A DNA stretch of 64,000 bases, from contig NZ_JACIJM010000012.1 in assembly GCF_014199395.1 (NCBI RefSeq), positions 1-64,000 of the forward strand, read 5' to 3'. The notes under the pieces are model-generated. The model searched no databases and was not told the DNA's origin. It saw only the letters and a program-made list of their open reading frames with translations. The position numbers were made by a program, and so were the translations under genes. The stretch is from Yoonia ponticola. GTDB taxonomy: Bacteria; Pseudomonadota; Alphaproteobacteria; Rhodobacterales; Rhodobacteraceae. This document shows, in pieces, positions 46,321-54,116 of this stretch. The stretch's first letter is position 1. Each line of letters begins with the position of its first letter.

Positions 46321-46887
46321 GTGTCCCATGTTACACAACGCTTTCATCCTCTGATCAGGCGGCTTTGGCCGACGGATCAAAGCAAACTGATTGACCACTT
46401 TCACAGACTTGATGCTGAAACCCGCCGCTTGCGCTTTGGCGGGATTGTGACCGACGATTTTGTGGATGATTACGCCGACCAGCTTTTGTCTGCTGACGCG
46501 ATTGTCTTTGGTGCTTTCCTCGAAGGCGAACTACGCGGCGTCGCCGAGTTGCGTGGCGTTTGGGACAGCTGGCCGCGCAATCGCAGCGCCGAAGTTGCCC
46601 TGCTCGTCGAACCCGATTGGCAAGAAGGCGGGATCGGCGAAGCCCTGTTCAGCCGATTGATCGCCGCCGCCCAGAACCGTCGATTGAAGTCTCTGCACAT
46701 GCTGTGTTTGCGTGAAAACGGACCGATGCGGGCCTTGGCGAAAAAGCACCACGCCAGCCTTGAGATGGACGTCAGCAATATCGAAGCAACGCTCGCCCCG
46801 GCATGGCCAACACCGCTATCGCTGTTCGAAGAGGCCTTTGGTCATCCGCTGAACTATCTGCCTGAAATGTTCTATTCCACCAGATAG
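46321..46887 (+). CDS. GNAT family N-acetyltransferase
   Basis: The GNAT fold is visible: HFHRLDAETRRLRFGG, GELRGVAELRG, AEVALLVEPDWQEGGIGEALFSRLI (acetyl-CoA loop Q-x-x-G-I-G) and LHMLCLRENGPMRALAKKHH. The frame is open from TTG 46177 (236 residues), but the first ~48 codons include rare ones and look non-coding. GTG 46321, with AAAGG nine bases upstream, gives 188 residues covering the full domain. The N-terminal part resembles the GNAT domain of protein lysine acetyltransferases. The substrate is unknown. Confidence 0.72.
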   Translation: MSHVTQRFHPLIRRLWPTDQSKLIDHFHRLDAETRRLRFGGIVTDDFVDDYADQLLSADAIVFGAFLEGELRGVAELRGVWDSWPRNRSAEVALLVEPDWQEGGIGEALFSRLIAAAQNRRLKSLHMLCLRENGPMRALAKKHHASLEMDVSNIEATLAPAWPTPLSLFEEAFGHPLNYLPEMFYSTR

Positions 46888-46934
46888 CTGCGGGGATGTT
46901 TCGCCGCCAACAAAAACAGGCTCTATCATAGCAA

Positions 46935-46965
46935 AAAGCCCGCAACCTGATTGATCACGGGCTTT
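46935..46965. terminator. bidirectional intrinsic terminator
   Basis: aaagcccg (46935-46942) pairs with cgggcttt (46958-46965) across a 15-base loop, between the converging ends of the GNAT gene and the CAP-RTX gene. The A/T ends of the stem allow it to serve both strands. Confidence 0.6.
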
Positions 46966-46988
46966 GCCAAGTCGGTCGTTTTCAGTCT

Positions 46989-48401
46989 CTAAAATACAGT
47001 CAGATCATTGAACAAGATCGACAGATCATCCACGTCATTGATCCGCAGCGTGTCATCCACACCAAAGTCAAAGACGGCGTTTCCATCGACAATCTGCGCC
47101 ATTGCCATCGCTTCATCGACAGTCGCAATGCCAAGTGCAGCACCGTCTAGTTGGATGTTATCCACGCGATCCGTGAAATCCAGAATGACATCGTTGCCCG
47201 CGTTAAAGATGAACGTATCGCGGCCACCGCCGCCCGTTAACCGATCATCACCAGCGCCACCGTCCAGCACATCGTTGCCGGATTGACCTTGCAGCCGATC
47301 ATCACCCGTGCCGCCTGTCAGAATGTCCGCATTCGCCGCAGCTGCCGCACTGTCGAATTCCAACTGGTCCCAACTGACATCGCGACCAGTGCCGCCTTTC
47401 AGCAGATCGTCGCCCGCGCCACCATATAACCGGTCAGCACCTTCGGCACCCGACAAAGTATCGTCGCCATTTCCGCCATACAGGATGTTGTCGCCGCTAT
47501 TGCCCGTCAGAACGTTATCGTCGTCGTTGCCCGTGAGGTTCAGGTCACCCGCCCCCAACAGGATCGCATCTGCGATCCCCGTCAGCAGCGTCGCATTGGC
47601 AGACAGCGCCAGTGATTGCGTCCCGCCATTATCCGTCACCAGATCAAGCTTGGCATTGCCGTCCGTTAGATCAACGTCGAGCGTGGCAAGGATCGCTGAT
47701 CCAAGGCTGATCGTCACACCAACATCTGATGCGGCCGCCACAGCAACCCCGTAGCCGCCCGCAGCAGCGCTGACATCGCTGTTGCCATCTGCGCTAAAGG
47801 TCAGCCCTGACACACCTTCGCCAATGCTGTAGAAATCGTCGTTGTCGCTATCGGTATACACAACGCCTGTGATGAAATAATCCGCACCAGAGCTTGCAAA
47901 ATTCAGCGTCAGCATTGAGGCGTTAAAGGTGCTGCCATCGTGGGTAAACCGGCCAGAGACCTGCGCCACACCAATTTCGCGGGTATCAGTCGCAAAGGTA
48001 TTCGCACGGTGTCCGGCGCTAAGGTACAGCCCTTCGTGGTGGTCTTCGATTGCAGCGGCCAGATCCAGTGTTCCGGTTGATCCGGTCCAGGCCAGATTTT
48101 CGCGCCATGTCCATGCGCCGATCAACTCGTAGCCCGCAGCCTTGATGCGATCACCGGGGTCCGATCCAGCATCGCCTTCATGCGAAAAAATATCTTCGTC
48201 GAGCATCCATTTCGAATGGTCCAGCGCCGAGGATTCTAATTCGGTATTATGTGCCAGCACCTGTTTGGGTGTCGCCGAAATCGACCCGTCGTCCAGTCCC
48301 GCGTTCAGGTCCAGACCGTAGCGCGCGGCTTCGGCCAGTGGATCAAGCCGTGCGCGGTTGATCAATTCAAGTAGGTACTGTTCAGCAGCAGAAACAGACA
48401 T
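46989..48401 (-). CDS. CAP-domain protein with RTX repeats
   Basis: The 470-residue protein begins directly with a CAP (SCP/PR-1) domain: EQYLLELINRARLDPLAEA, VLAHNTELESSALDHSKWM, FSHEG, WRENLAW, HHEGLYLSAGHRANTF and EIGVAQVSG, which include the conserved His/Glu pairs. A short SdrD-like segment (TGVVYTDSDNDDFYSIGEGV) follows, then RTX nonapeptides (about 290-400) and a C-terminus ending LFNDLTVF. It has no N-terminal signal, so type I secretion is expected. Bacterial CAP proteins are poorly understood; some are proteases or lipid binders. The RTX part shares an unusual insertion with the protein at 43938. Confidence 0.87.
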   Translation of the reverse strand: MSVSAAEQYLLELINRARLDPLAEAARYGLDLNAGLDDGSISATPKQVLAHNTELESSALDHSKWMLDEDIFSHEGDAGSDPGDRIKAAGYELIGAWTWRENLAWTGSTGTLDLAAAIEDHHEGLYLSAGHRANTFATDTREIGVAQVSGRFTHDGSTFNASMLTLNFASSGADYFITGVVYTDSDNDDFYSIGEGVSGLTFSADGNSDVSAAAGGYGVAVAAASDVGVTISLGSAILATLDVDLTDGNAKLDLVTDNGGTQSLALSANATLLTGIADAILLGAGDLNLTGNDDDNVLTGNSGDNILYGGNGDDTLSGAEGADRLYGGAGDDLLKGGTGRDVSWDQLEFDSAAAAANADILTGGTGDDRLQGQSGNDVLDGGAGDDRLTGGGGRDTFIFNAGNDVILDFTDRVDNIQLDGAALGIATVDEAMAMAQIVDGNAVFDFGVDDTLRINDVDDLSILFNDLTVF

Positions 48402-48530
48402 TCAGGTTCCTTCCATTAGACCCGCCCCCAGCGGTCCTAATATGAAGCTCCTAACATCGCGTAAAACCTGACCCTGCTTTGATGCCCATGTGTTCAAATT
48501 TGGGCAATTCGGGCTGCGCCTGAAACAGAT

Positions 48531-48561
48531 TGTTTCGCACGCGAAACGTATTATGTTCACT
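48531..48561 (+). repeat. putative parS-like site 1 (31-base direct repeat)
   Basis: tgtttcgcacgcgaaac, a palindrome with seven-base arms around AC, followed by gtattatgttcact. The whole 31 bases recur exactly at 49690-49720. The copy lies 3' of parB. The sequence resembles the chromosomal parS consensus (TGTTTCACGTGAAACA) with extra GC in the centre, so it is the likely binding site for the adjacent ParB. Confidence 0.75.
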
Positions 48562-48573
48562 AAATTTGCAATT

Positions 48574-48593
48574 CCCCCCTGAAAACAAGGGGG
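48574..48593 (-). terminator. possible terminator after parB
   Basis: A ccccc/ggggg stem with a short AT-rich loop sits just beyond the parB stop. No T-run follows on the minus strand, so this is tentative. Confidence 0.35.
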
Positions 48594-48599
48594 ATCGCA

Positions 48600-49613
48600 T
48601 CACAACGCGGTTAAAAAGTCCTGAAGTTTTTGCCTAAAATCTGCATCATCTAATCGGGGACCACTGAGAACAATTTCCCCTTTTGCGGTCCTTTTGTATC
48701 TCAGACCCTGCCCCAGTTCGCGCGGTGCTTCGGTCAGCGAGTCGCCGCCCAGAGCAGGGGCGGGGGCTTTGGCCGCTGGTGGCGTGGTTGCTGGCTGCAA
48801 AAATGCTGCGATAATGGCCGCCTCTGCGTCGGCTGTTTTGGGCGAATTTGCATTGATCTCGGACGCGATTTTATCGGCCAATGTCACATCCGCCTCTAAT
48901 GCTGCGGCCAGCGCCAGCCCGCTGCGTTCTGTGATCGCCGTGGGAAACCGCAGGTGATCATCCAAGGCCCGCACGATCCCGACAAAGGACCCGATCTTGG
49001 ACCGTTTGGGCCGCGACGCGGCATGGAACAACGTCACAAGCCCCACGCGGTCCGTCCGGTAGATCCCCTGATCCACAGCTTTCGCCACGATCCGCGCCCG
49101 TTCATAATAAGTCAGCCCGACGCGGATTTCGTTTTCTTCGACCATCGCCAGATAGCTCTCGGCGGAATCCGCAGGGGTGCGCACAATCGCCAGGACGTCG
49201 GGGACTTCGAGATGGCGCAGCGCTTGCATCCGCCGCCAGCCAGAGATCAGACCGTAGCGGCCATGATCAATCGCTGTGACCTCAATCGCGGTTTGCTGGC
49301 CACGATCACGCAGACTGTCGAGCAAGGTGATCATCTCGTCGTCGTCAACGTCGATCCGGTCGCGCACGAGGTATTCGTCAGAGACCAGTTCAAGCGGGAT
49401 ACGCTGGATCAACCGGCCCTCATTGCGGGCATCGGTCAGGGTCTGGGCAATTTCCGTGAGTGCCGCAGAAGCCGATGCATCTTGGGCCACATCCGCAATC
49501 GGCGCACGGGTCTTAGGGGCGACGCCCAGCGGGTAGCGCGGGATCGCAGATTTGGTTTCCAGCGCCGGGGCGTCAGTGATGACAGCGGGGGTCAGGCGTT
49601 TGCGTTTGGCCAT
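48600..49613 (-). CDS. parB: plasmid partitioning protein ParB
   Basis: The 337-residue protein has the ParB/RepB N-terminal domain: DDDEMITLLDSLRDRGQQTAIEV, YGLISGWRRMQALRHL (the ParB box with GWRR for the canonical GERR) and MVEENEIRVGLTYYERARI. A helix-turn-helix region follows (YRTDRVGLVTLFHAASRPKRSKIGSF). The C-terminus is variable and Pro/Ala-rich. It binds centromere sites and acts with ParA in segregation. Exact 31-base repeats holding a palindrome lie on both sides of the gene (48531-48561, 49690-49720). Confidence 0.9.
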   Translation of the reverse strand: MAKRKRLTPAVITDAPALETKSAIPRYPLGVAPKTRAPIADVAQDASASAALTEIAQTLTDARNEGRLIQRIPLELVSDEYLVRDRIDVDDDEMITLLDSLRDRGQQTAIEVTAIDHGRYGLISGWRRMQALRHLEVPDVLAIVRTPADSAESYLAMVEENEIRVGLTYYERARIVAKAVDQGIYRTDRVGLVTLFHAASRPKRSKIGSFVGIVRALDDHLRFPTAITERSGLALAAALEADVTLADKIASEINANSPKTADAEAAIIAAFLQPATTPPAAKAPAPALGGDSLTEAPRELGQGLRYKRTAKGEIVLSGPRLDDADFRQKLQDFLTAL

Positions 49614-49689
49614 GTGTTAGGTCCTTTCCAAAGAGGGCCATCTTGCCCCCGAATGCGTGAACGAAGTCTCAGACCACCGCACGCCCAAA

Positions 49690-49720
49690 TGTTTCGCACG
49701 CGAAACGTATTATGTTCACT
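49690..49720 (+). repeat. putative parS-like site 2 (31-base direct repeat)
   Basis: Exact copy of the 48531-48561 repeat in the same orientation, including the gtttcgcacgcgaaac palindrome. It lies between parA and parB and covers the parA stop codon (49716-49718). The two copies bracket parB 1,159 bases apart. Confidence 0.75.
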
Positions 49721-51098
49721 CTTTTTCCGCGTCACGCGCCAGCTCATCGCGCCGCCATGTGCCCAGCAATAGAGTCTTGAAAGCAGCATAGGTGTTGTCA
49801 AAGGTCTCACGGCCCCGCGCATAGGTCTCGCGGTTGAAGTCGCGGTAGTCGGCCTCGTAGATGCCCTGCACCTGTTCACCAGCCTGCCCGATCAACGCGG
49901 TGTAGTCCTGTCGGTGCGGCGATAGTGTGGTCCCGAGGTAGGCTTGCATCAGCGCGGCAAGCTCTGCCTGCTGTGACCCATCATAGCGCGTGACCACCGC
50001 ACGAACCGCATCCCACTGGAACGCCATCTCAGGGCGGCCCAAGGCACGGGCCGCGAGGTTCTCGCCCTCTTCAATGGAACTGAACGTCGTGTGCAGCATG
50101 TCAAAGAACCGTCCGGTGCTGTCGAACTCAAGGAATGACGCGCCAACAGGCACCAGTAGAATATCGGCGGCGGCCAATCCGTTGATCGTCAGATAGCCAA
50201 GGGCTGGGGGGGTATCGACGAAGATGATATCGTATTCATCCAGCACACCGTCATCATCGAGGATATCCGTCAGCGCATCCCACAGCTTCCACCCACGGCC
50301 TTGCATCCGCCAGACAGGGACTTGGAACTCGGCCCAATAGAGGTTCAGCTGCGCGCCGATCAGATCAATGTTGGGCCAATGGGTCGGCTGGATCAGTGAT
50401 TGCGCTTTGACGTCCAGCGCATCTGTCAGGGTTTCATCCAGTGGGATCGGGTTCTCGCCGCGATCCATCCGCCGTTGATTGTCGGTGCGCAGGTGGGTGG
50501 CGTAGTGACGGGCGAGTAGGGGAAAGACGGTTTTCCATTCATCCTCAACCTTGCCGCCAAAAACAGAGGTCATCGAGGCCTGAGAATCCAGATCAATCAC
50601 CAGCACCTTGTAGCCATCCAAGGCAGCGGACATCGCGAGATGCGCAGCTGTCGAGGTTTTGCCAACACCACCCTTAAAGTTCGCAACGGCGACCATTTTG
50701 GCAGGTAGCCCTTCGGGGCGGTAAGGTTGGTATTCTTTCGCCTTTGATCCTTGGCTGCCAAAATGCGCCCGCAGCCGCAGCACCTCGTCCAGCGTAAACC
50801 ACTTGGCGCCGCCATTGGTCTCGGACTGGCCTTGGGGCAGATCGGGATGCTGTTTGAGCACGCGGCGGAAATGGGCGGTAGCGACGGGGATCAGATAACG
50901 GGTGATTTCCCATGTGGAAAACTTGCGCAGCTGACGGCTGCCATCAGCGTTCAATCCACGACTGGCCAGATCATCACGACCTGCTTCACAGGCACGGGCG
51001 ATGTCCGCAAAACCGGTTGAAGAGGTTGGTTCATCTAGCGCTTTCAGCGCCTCATCGGGGTTAATCCGGAAGTACGGTGGAATATCTGTGCTGCTCAT
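49716..51098 (-). CDS. parA: plasmid partitioning ATPase ParA
   Basis: The 460-residue protein has a long N-terminal region (about 1-130) with a helix-turn-helix/MerR-like part (WFTLDEVLRLRAHF), as in type Ia ParA proteins that repress their own operon, then the deviant Walker A KGGVGKTS (142-149), LVIDLDSQASMTSVFGG and IIFVDTPPALGYLTING. It drives plasmid segregation. It is divergent from repA across the origin, and its 3' end overlaps the second palindromic repeat. The parA-parB order with 103 bases between is typical of RepA-type roseobacter plasmids. Confidence 0.93.
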   Translation of the reverse strand: MSSTDIPPYFRINPDEALKALDEPTSSTGFADIARACEAGRDDLASRGLNADGSRQLRKFSTWEITRYLIPVATAHFRRVLKQHPDLPQGQSETNGGAKWFTLDEVLRLRAHFGSQGSKAKEYQPYRPEGLPAKMVAVANFKGGVGKTSTAAHLAMSAALDGYKVLVIDLDSQASMTSVFGGKVEDEWKTVFPLLARHYATHLRTDNQRRMDRGENPIPLDETLTDALDVKAQSLIQPTHWPNIDLIGAQLNLYWAEFQVPVWRMQGRGWKLWDALTDILDDDGVLDEYDIIFVDTPPALGYLTINGLAAADILLVPVGASFLEFDSTGRFFDMLHTTFSSIEEGENLAARALGRPEMAFQWDAVRAVVTRYDGSQQAELAALMQAYLGTTLSPHRQDYTALIGQAGEQVQGIYEADYRDFNRETYARGRETFDNTYAAFKTLLLGTWRRDELARDAEKE

Positions 51099-51321
51099 GA
51101 TCGCCTGCTATGTGCGTTGTTTTCGCATAGATACCACAAAACGCAGCACATGGAAGAAAAGGTTGCACACACCTTCATCTTTCTCAGCAAAACAACGGCT
51201 CTAGGGGGGACGACTGGGGCCAGACTGCGTGCAAAATAAAAAAAAGGAAAGTTAGAATCTGTTAGTTATATGTTACGGGCTGCCTGCTTTTCCGCAGAGA
51301 TAGAGAAAAAAGGCACATGGG

Positions 51322-51456
51322 GCGACTCTGAAACACCGTTGCGACTCTGAAACCCCGATAAGGCGACTCTGATCCGACGAGGCGCTGACTCTGAAACGAC
51401 GATGGCAGGACTCGACACGCACCTGTGGATAACTTTAGGGTGTCACTGAAACCCCG
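51322..51456 (+). repeat. iterons of the RepA replicon
   Basis: Copies of gcgactctgaaacnncg occur at 51322-51338, 51341-51357, 51363-51379 (gcgactctgatccgacg) and 51384-51401 (gctgactctgaaacgacg), with a shorter relative tcactgaaaccccg at 51443-51456. Start-to-start spacing is about 19-22 bases, i.e. about two helical turns, as expected for RepA binding on one face of the DNA. Confidence 0.85.
51424..51432 (-). promoter_or_regulatory. consensus DnaA box
   Basis: tgtggataa is the exact complement of TTATCCACA, the strongest DnaA box, located between the iterons and the repA start. It indicates host DnaA helps open the origin. Confidence 0.8.
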
Positions 51457-51477
51457 AAACGAGGGTTGGGCGATTCC

Positions 51478-52509
51478 ATGGCGGATAATGACCAAGGAGG
51501 GCCCGAGGCAAAGGCAGGTAAGATGACAGCTATTCCCAGCACGGGAATGCGGGACTTCTTCGTATGTGACTTATTCGATGCCAGTCCAAAGGCGGACTTG
51601 GGGTCGATGGAACATCCGATGTTCTCGCTTTCCACACGGCCCGACAGGACCATCCGGTCCTACGTGCATAATGACGTTGAAGTCACAGTGACGCCGTCAG
51701 TGCGGGGCAGGGCCACGATCCACGACAAAGATATCCTGATCTATTGCATCAGCCAGTTGATGGCCGCCGTCAACGCGGGCCGTGCGATTTCGCGCAAGCT
51801 GACGCTGACCGCCCACGACCTGCTGATCGCCACGCGCCGCGACACAGGCGGCGATAGTTACAGCCGCCTGCGCGAAGCCTTCGAGCGGCTGGCAGGCACA
51901 CGGATCACCACCAACATCGTCACCGGCGACGAGGAAACAACATCCGGTTTCGGCCTGATCGAGGCATGGGAGATCGTGCGCAAAACCCGCGGCGGCCGCA
52001 TGGTGTCGGTGACAGTGACACTGTCGGAATGGCTGTTCCGCGCGGTCACCGCGAAATCGGTGCTGACCCTGTCGCGCGATTACTTTGGCTTGCGCAAACC
52101 ATTGGAACGCCGCGTCTACGAGATCGCCCGCAAGCATTGTGGCAACCAGCGCGAATGGCGGGTGACGGTGGCGACGCTACACGCGAAAGCCGGATCAGAC
52201 GCCCCTGTCCGCGTGTTCCGTGCGGCTGTGCGCAAAATGATCGCCGCCGACAACCTGCCCGACTACACGCTGATCGAGGACGACGGCGACGTGATCCGGT
52301 TTTCCCGCAAACGTCTGATCGAAGATGTGCCGGGCTTGCCAGCCTTTGCCGCCGCCACATTGGATCAAGCGCGCAGCATGGCGCCGGGCATGGATGTCTA
52401 CGCGCTCGAGGCTGAATGGCGGGCGTTCTGGGTCACGGCGGGCCGGCAAAAGCTCACCAACCCTGATAAAGCGTTCTTGGGCTGGATGCGTGGCCGCGCA
52501 AAACGGTAA
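51478..52509 (+). CDS. repA: replication initiator protein RepA (RPA family)
   Basis: The 343-residue product is a Replication initiator protein A family member: MRDFFVCDLFDASPKADLGSM, EHPMFSLSTRPDRTIRSY, DKDILIYCISQLMAAVNAGR, then two winged-helix-like regions (SYSRLREAFERLAGTRI; SRDYFGLRKPLERRVYEIAR). It binds the upstream iterons and starts replication. ATG 51478 is preferred over TTG 51466. It is divergent from parA. Similar RepA proteins define a plasmid group in roseobacters that often carries rhamnose and exopolysaccharide genes, consistent with this cargo. Confidence 0.93.
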   Translation: MADNDQGGPEAKAGKMTAIPSTGMRDFFVCDLFDASPKADLGSMEHPMFSLSTRPDRTIRSYVHNDVEVTVTPSVRGRATIHDKDILIYCISQLMAAVNAGRAISRKLTLTAHDLLIATRRDTGGDSYSRLREAFERLAGTRITTNIVTGDEETTSGFGLIEAWEIVRKTRGGRMVSVTVTLSEWLFRAVTAKSVLTLSRDYFGLRKPLERRVYEIARKHCGNQREWRVTVATLHAKAGSDAPVRVFRAAVRKMIAADNLPDYTLIEDDGDVIRFSRKRLIEDVPGLPAFAAATLDQARSMAPGMDVYALEAEWRAFWVTAGRQKLTNPDKAFLGWMRGRAKR

Positions 52510-52538
52510 CACGCAGATACCCAAAGCGCGGGTGTGCT

Positions 52539-52668
52539 CTTCATTTTGCCAGAACAACTCCGGGGGCATGGGGGCTGGCCCCCATTGTGTGATGTATGGG
52601 GGCTGGCCCCAATGGTGTAATGTTGGGGGCTGGCCCCAATGGTGTAATGTTGGGGGCTGGCCCCCATA
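52539..52668. repeat. tandem 27-28 base hairpin repeats downstream of repA
   Basis: After a 22-base piece shared with 36831-36852, about 3.6 tandem units begin at 52568, 52596, 52624 and 52651. Each has the hairpin gggggctggcccc(c) and a spacer like aatggtgtaatgt. The core is the complement of the GGGGGCCAGCCCCC hairpins found after galE, xrtD, yjbF and the GT2 gene. The array lies between the converging repA and outer-membrane barrel genes and probably terminates both. Confidence 0.85.
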
Positions 52669-52675
52669 TTTCCCG

Positions 52676-53971
52676 CTAACGCCGCAGATCAAATGCCCGA
52701 CTGATCCCAAGCGAGAGCGTCGTGGTATCTGTGGCCGCGTCATCGCTGGGATCGCGCGATTGCATGGCGACGCCCGCGTTGGCGGTCCAATCGGGGTTCA
52801 GCGCGTAGGTCACTGCGAGGGCTGCTTGGCTGAAATCGACCGTATCGCCGGTGATTACATCTTCGGATTGCACGTATCCTGCCGATAGTCTCAGGCTGGC
52901 CACGGGTGTCAGCGCGTAGCTGGTCCCGACCGAGAGCGATGTCACCACGTCTTCGTCGGTGCGCCCTTCGCGGGTCAGGCGGCGGTCGGCGCTGGCGGTC
53001 AGCGTCCCAAAGGGGCTTTCGTCGCCGAAGGTGTGTTTCAGCGCGGCTTCACCAGTCATAAAGATGTCGTCGGTGGTGGCTTGGCTGACACCCAGACCAA
53101 AGCTGGCCGTGGTGTTTTCCAGTTGATAGCTGCGCCCCGCTGACAGGTGGATTTGCCCGTCGCCGTCTGCTTTGGTGGTGGCCAAGTCTAGCGTGATCTG
53201 CCCGTTGGGCTGTGTCAGGACCAGTCCCGCATCAATGCCAAAGCTGCCGATCGTGTCGCTGCCGCTGTTGTCGGTTTCGGCATAGGACAGGCCGAGGTTG
53301 GCTTGCATCACTGGATTGATGTCGAACCGCGCCCCTGTGCTGAGTTGCACATAGGTGAAATCTGTCAGCGTCGAGATGTCGGGCAAGTCGTTGTAGCGGT
53401 AGTCGTCGACTTTGACCGCAAAGTTCAATCCAAAGGGCGCGTCGTCGCGCAGTGTAAGTTTCGCATCAAAGCGGAATCTATCGCGGGTGCCGCCGTCTTG
53501 GGTCAGTTCTGCGAAATCCGCCTCGAGCGATTGCGACACGTCAAGCGTGGTGGCCGCATCCAGATCGGTGCGGCTGGCAAAGGCGGACACTGTGATCGCA
53601 CTCGCCGCTGCAATCTGGCGGTAGGACAGGCGCACATTGGGATCAGTGAATGCGCCCTCAACGCCGTCGGTGTCCGGTCCATCCGCAAAGCTGTAGCCCG
53701 CGTTCAGATCAAAGGTCAGCATCTGGGTGCGCGTCTCGGAGCTGATCGCGAGCCCCAGATCGGTTGTGGCTTTGGTGGTGGTGCCGTTGGTGGGTGTGGT
53801 CTCTGGCCCGTCCACATCGCGGCTGATCAGCCGTTCGGCCAATCGCAGGGTCATCAAAAACCCGCCGTCGTCGTTTTGCGCAAATGCCGTGAAAGGTAGC
53901 GCCACGCTAGAGACGAGCCCCCCGCACAGGGCGACATGGCGCATGGTGCGTTTTGATATGTGTTTGCTCAC
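52676..53971 (-). CDS. outer-membrane beta-barrel protein of exopolysaccharide locus
   Basis: The 431-residue protein begins with a signal peptide (cleavage after ALPFTAFAQ) at GTG 53971 and is almost entirely alternating-pattern beta-strands (for example FDLNAGYSFADGP, LSVGTSYALTPVASLRLSAGY, ALAVTYALNPDWTANAGVA), ending in the aromatic-poor LSLGISRAFDLRR. It resembles the putative outer-membrane barrels found in exosortase/PEP-CTERM exopolysaccharide loci, but similarity is weak. Alternative start ATG 53944. Together with the export protein upstream it may form part of the outer-membrane exit. Function unproven. Confidence 0.65.
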   Translation of the reverse strand: MSKHISKRTMRHVALCGGLVSSVALPFTAFAQNDDGGFLMTLRLAERLISRDVDGPETTPTNGTTTKATTDLGLAISSETRTQMLTFDLNAGYSFADGPDTDGVEGAFTDPNVRLSYRQIAAASAITVSAFASRTDLDAATTLDVSQSLEADFAELTQDGGTRDRFRFDAKLTLRDDAPFGLNFAVKVDDYRYNDLPDISTLTDFTYVQLSTGARFDINPVMQANLGLSYAETDNSGSDTIGSFGIDAGLVLTQPNGQITLDLATTKADGDGQIHLSAGRSYQLENTTASFGLGVSQATTDDIFMTGEAALKHTFGDESPFGTLTASADRRLTREGRTDEDVVTSLSVGTSYALTPVASLRLSAGYVQSEDVITGDTVDFSQAALAVTYALNPDWTANAGVAMQSRDPSDDAATDTTTLSLGISRAFDLRR

Positions 53972-54072
53972 CCCGAGACCCTTTTTCGTGTGGCCTGATT
54001 ATCCGCTGGTCTGCCCGCGTTGATGGTGGGGCAGATTCACTGCGGTAGGCGCTTTATAGGGTCTAACTGAGC

Positions 54073-54104
54073 AAAAAACCGGCGCGCAAACAAGCGTGCG
54101 CACC
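54073..54104 (-). terminator. intrinsic terminator after the export protein gene
   Basis: On the minus strand, ggtgcgc and gcgcgcc pair across a 10-base loop and are followed by ggtttttt, 13 bases beyond the stop of the gene at 54117. A standard rho-independent terminator, separating it from the barrel gene downstream. Confidence 0.7.
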
Positions 54105-54116
54105 AGTCAGGAGGGA

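Larger units (their letters stand above)
51099..51477. other. plasmid replication origin region (oriV)
   Basis: The 379-base gap between divergent parA and repA holds an AT-rich stretch (around 51232-51275, including a run of A), a set of iterons (51322-51456) and a DnaA box (51424-51432). This combination directly upstream of a RepA gene is a typical iteron-controlled theta origin. Early parA regulatory sequence also lies here. Confidence 0.85.

Noticed and set aside
52568..52668. Regular tandem repeats as a CRISPR array
   Set aside because: The units are adjacent with near-identical 13-15 base spacers and hairpin cores; there are no unique spacers and no cas genes.
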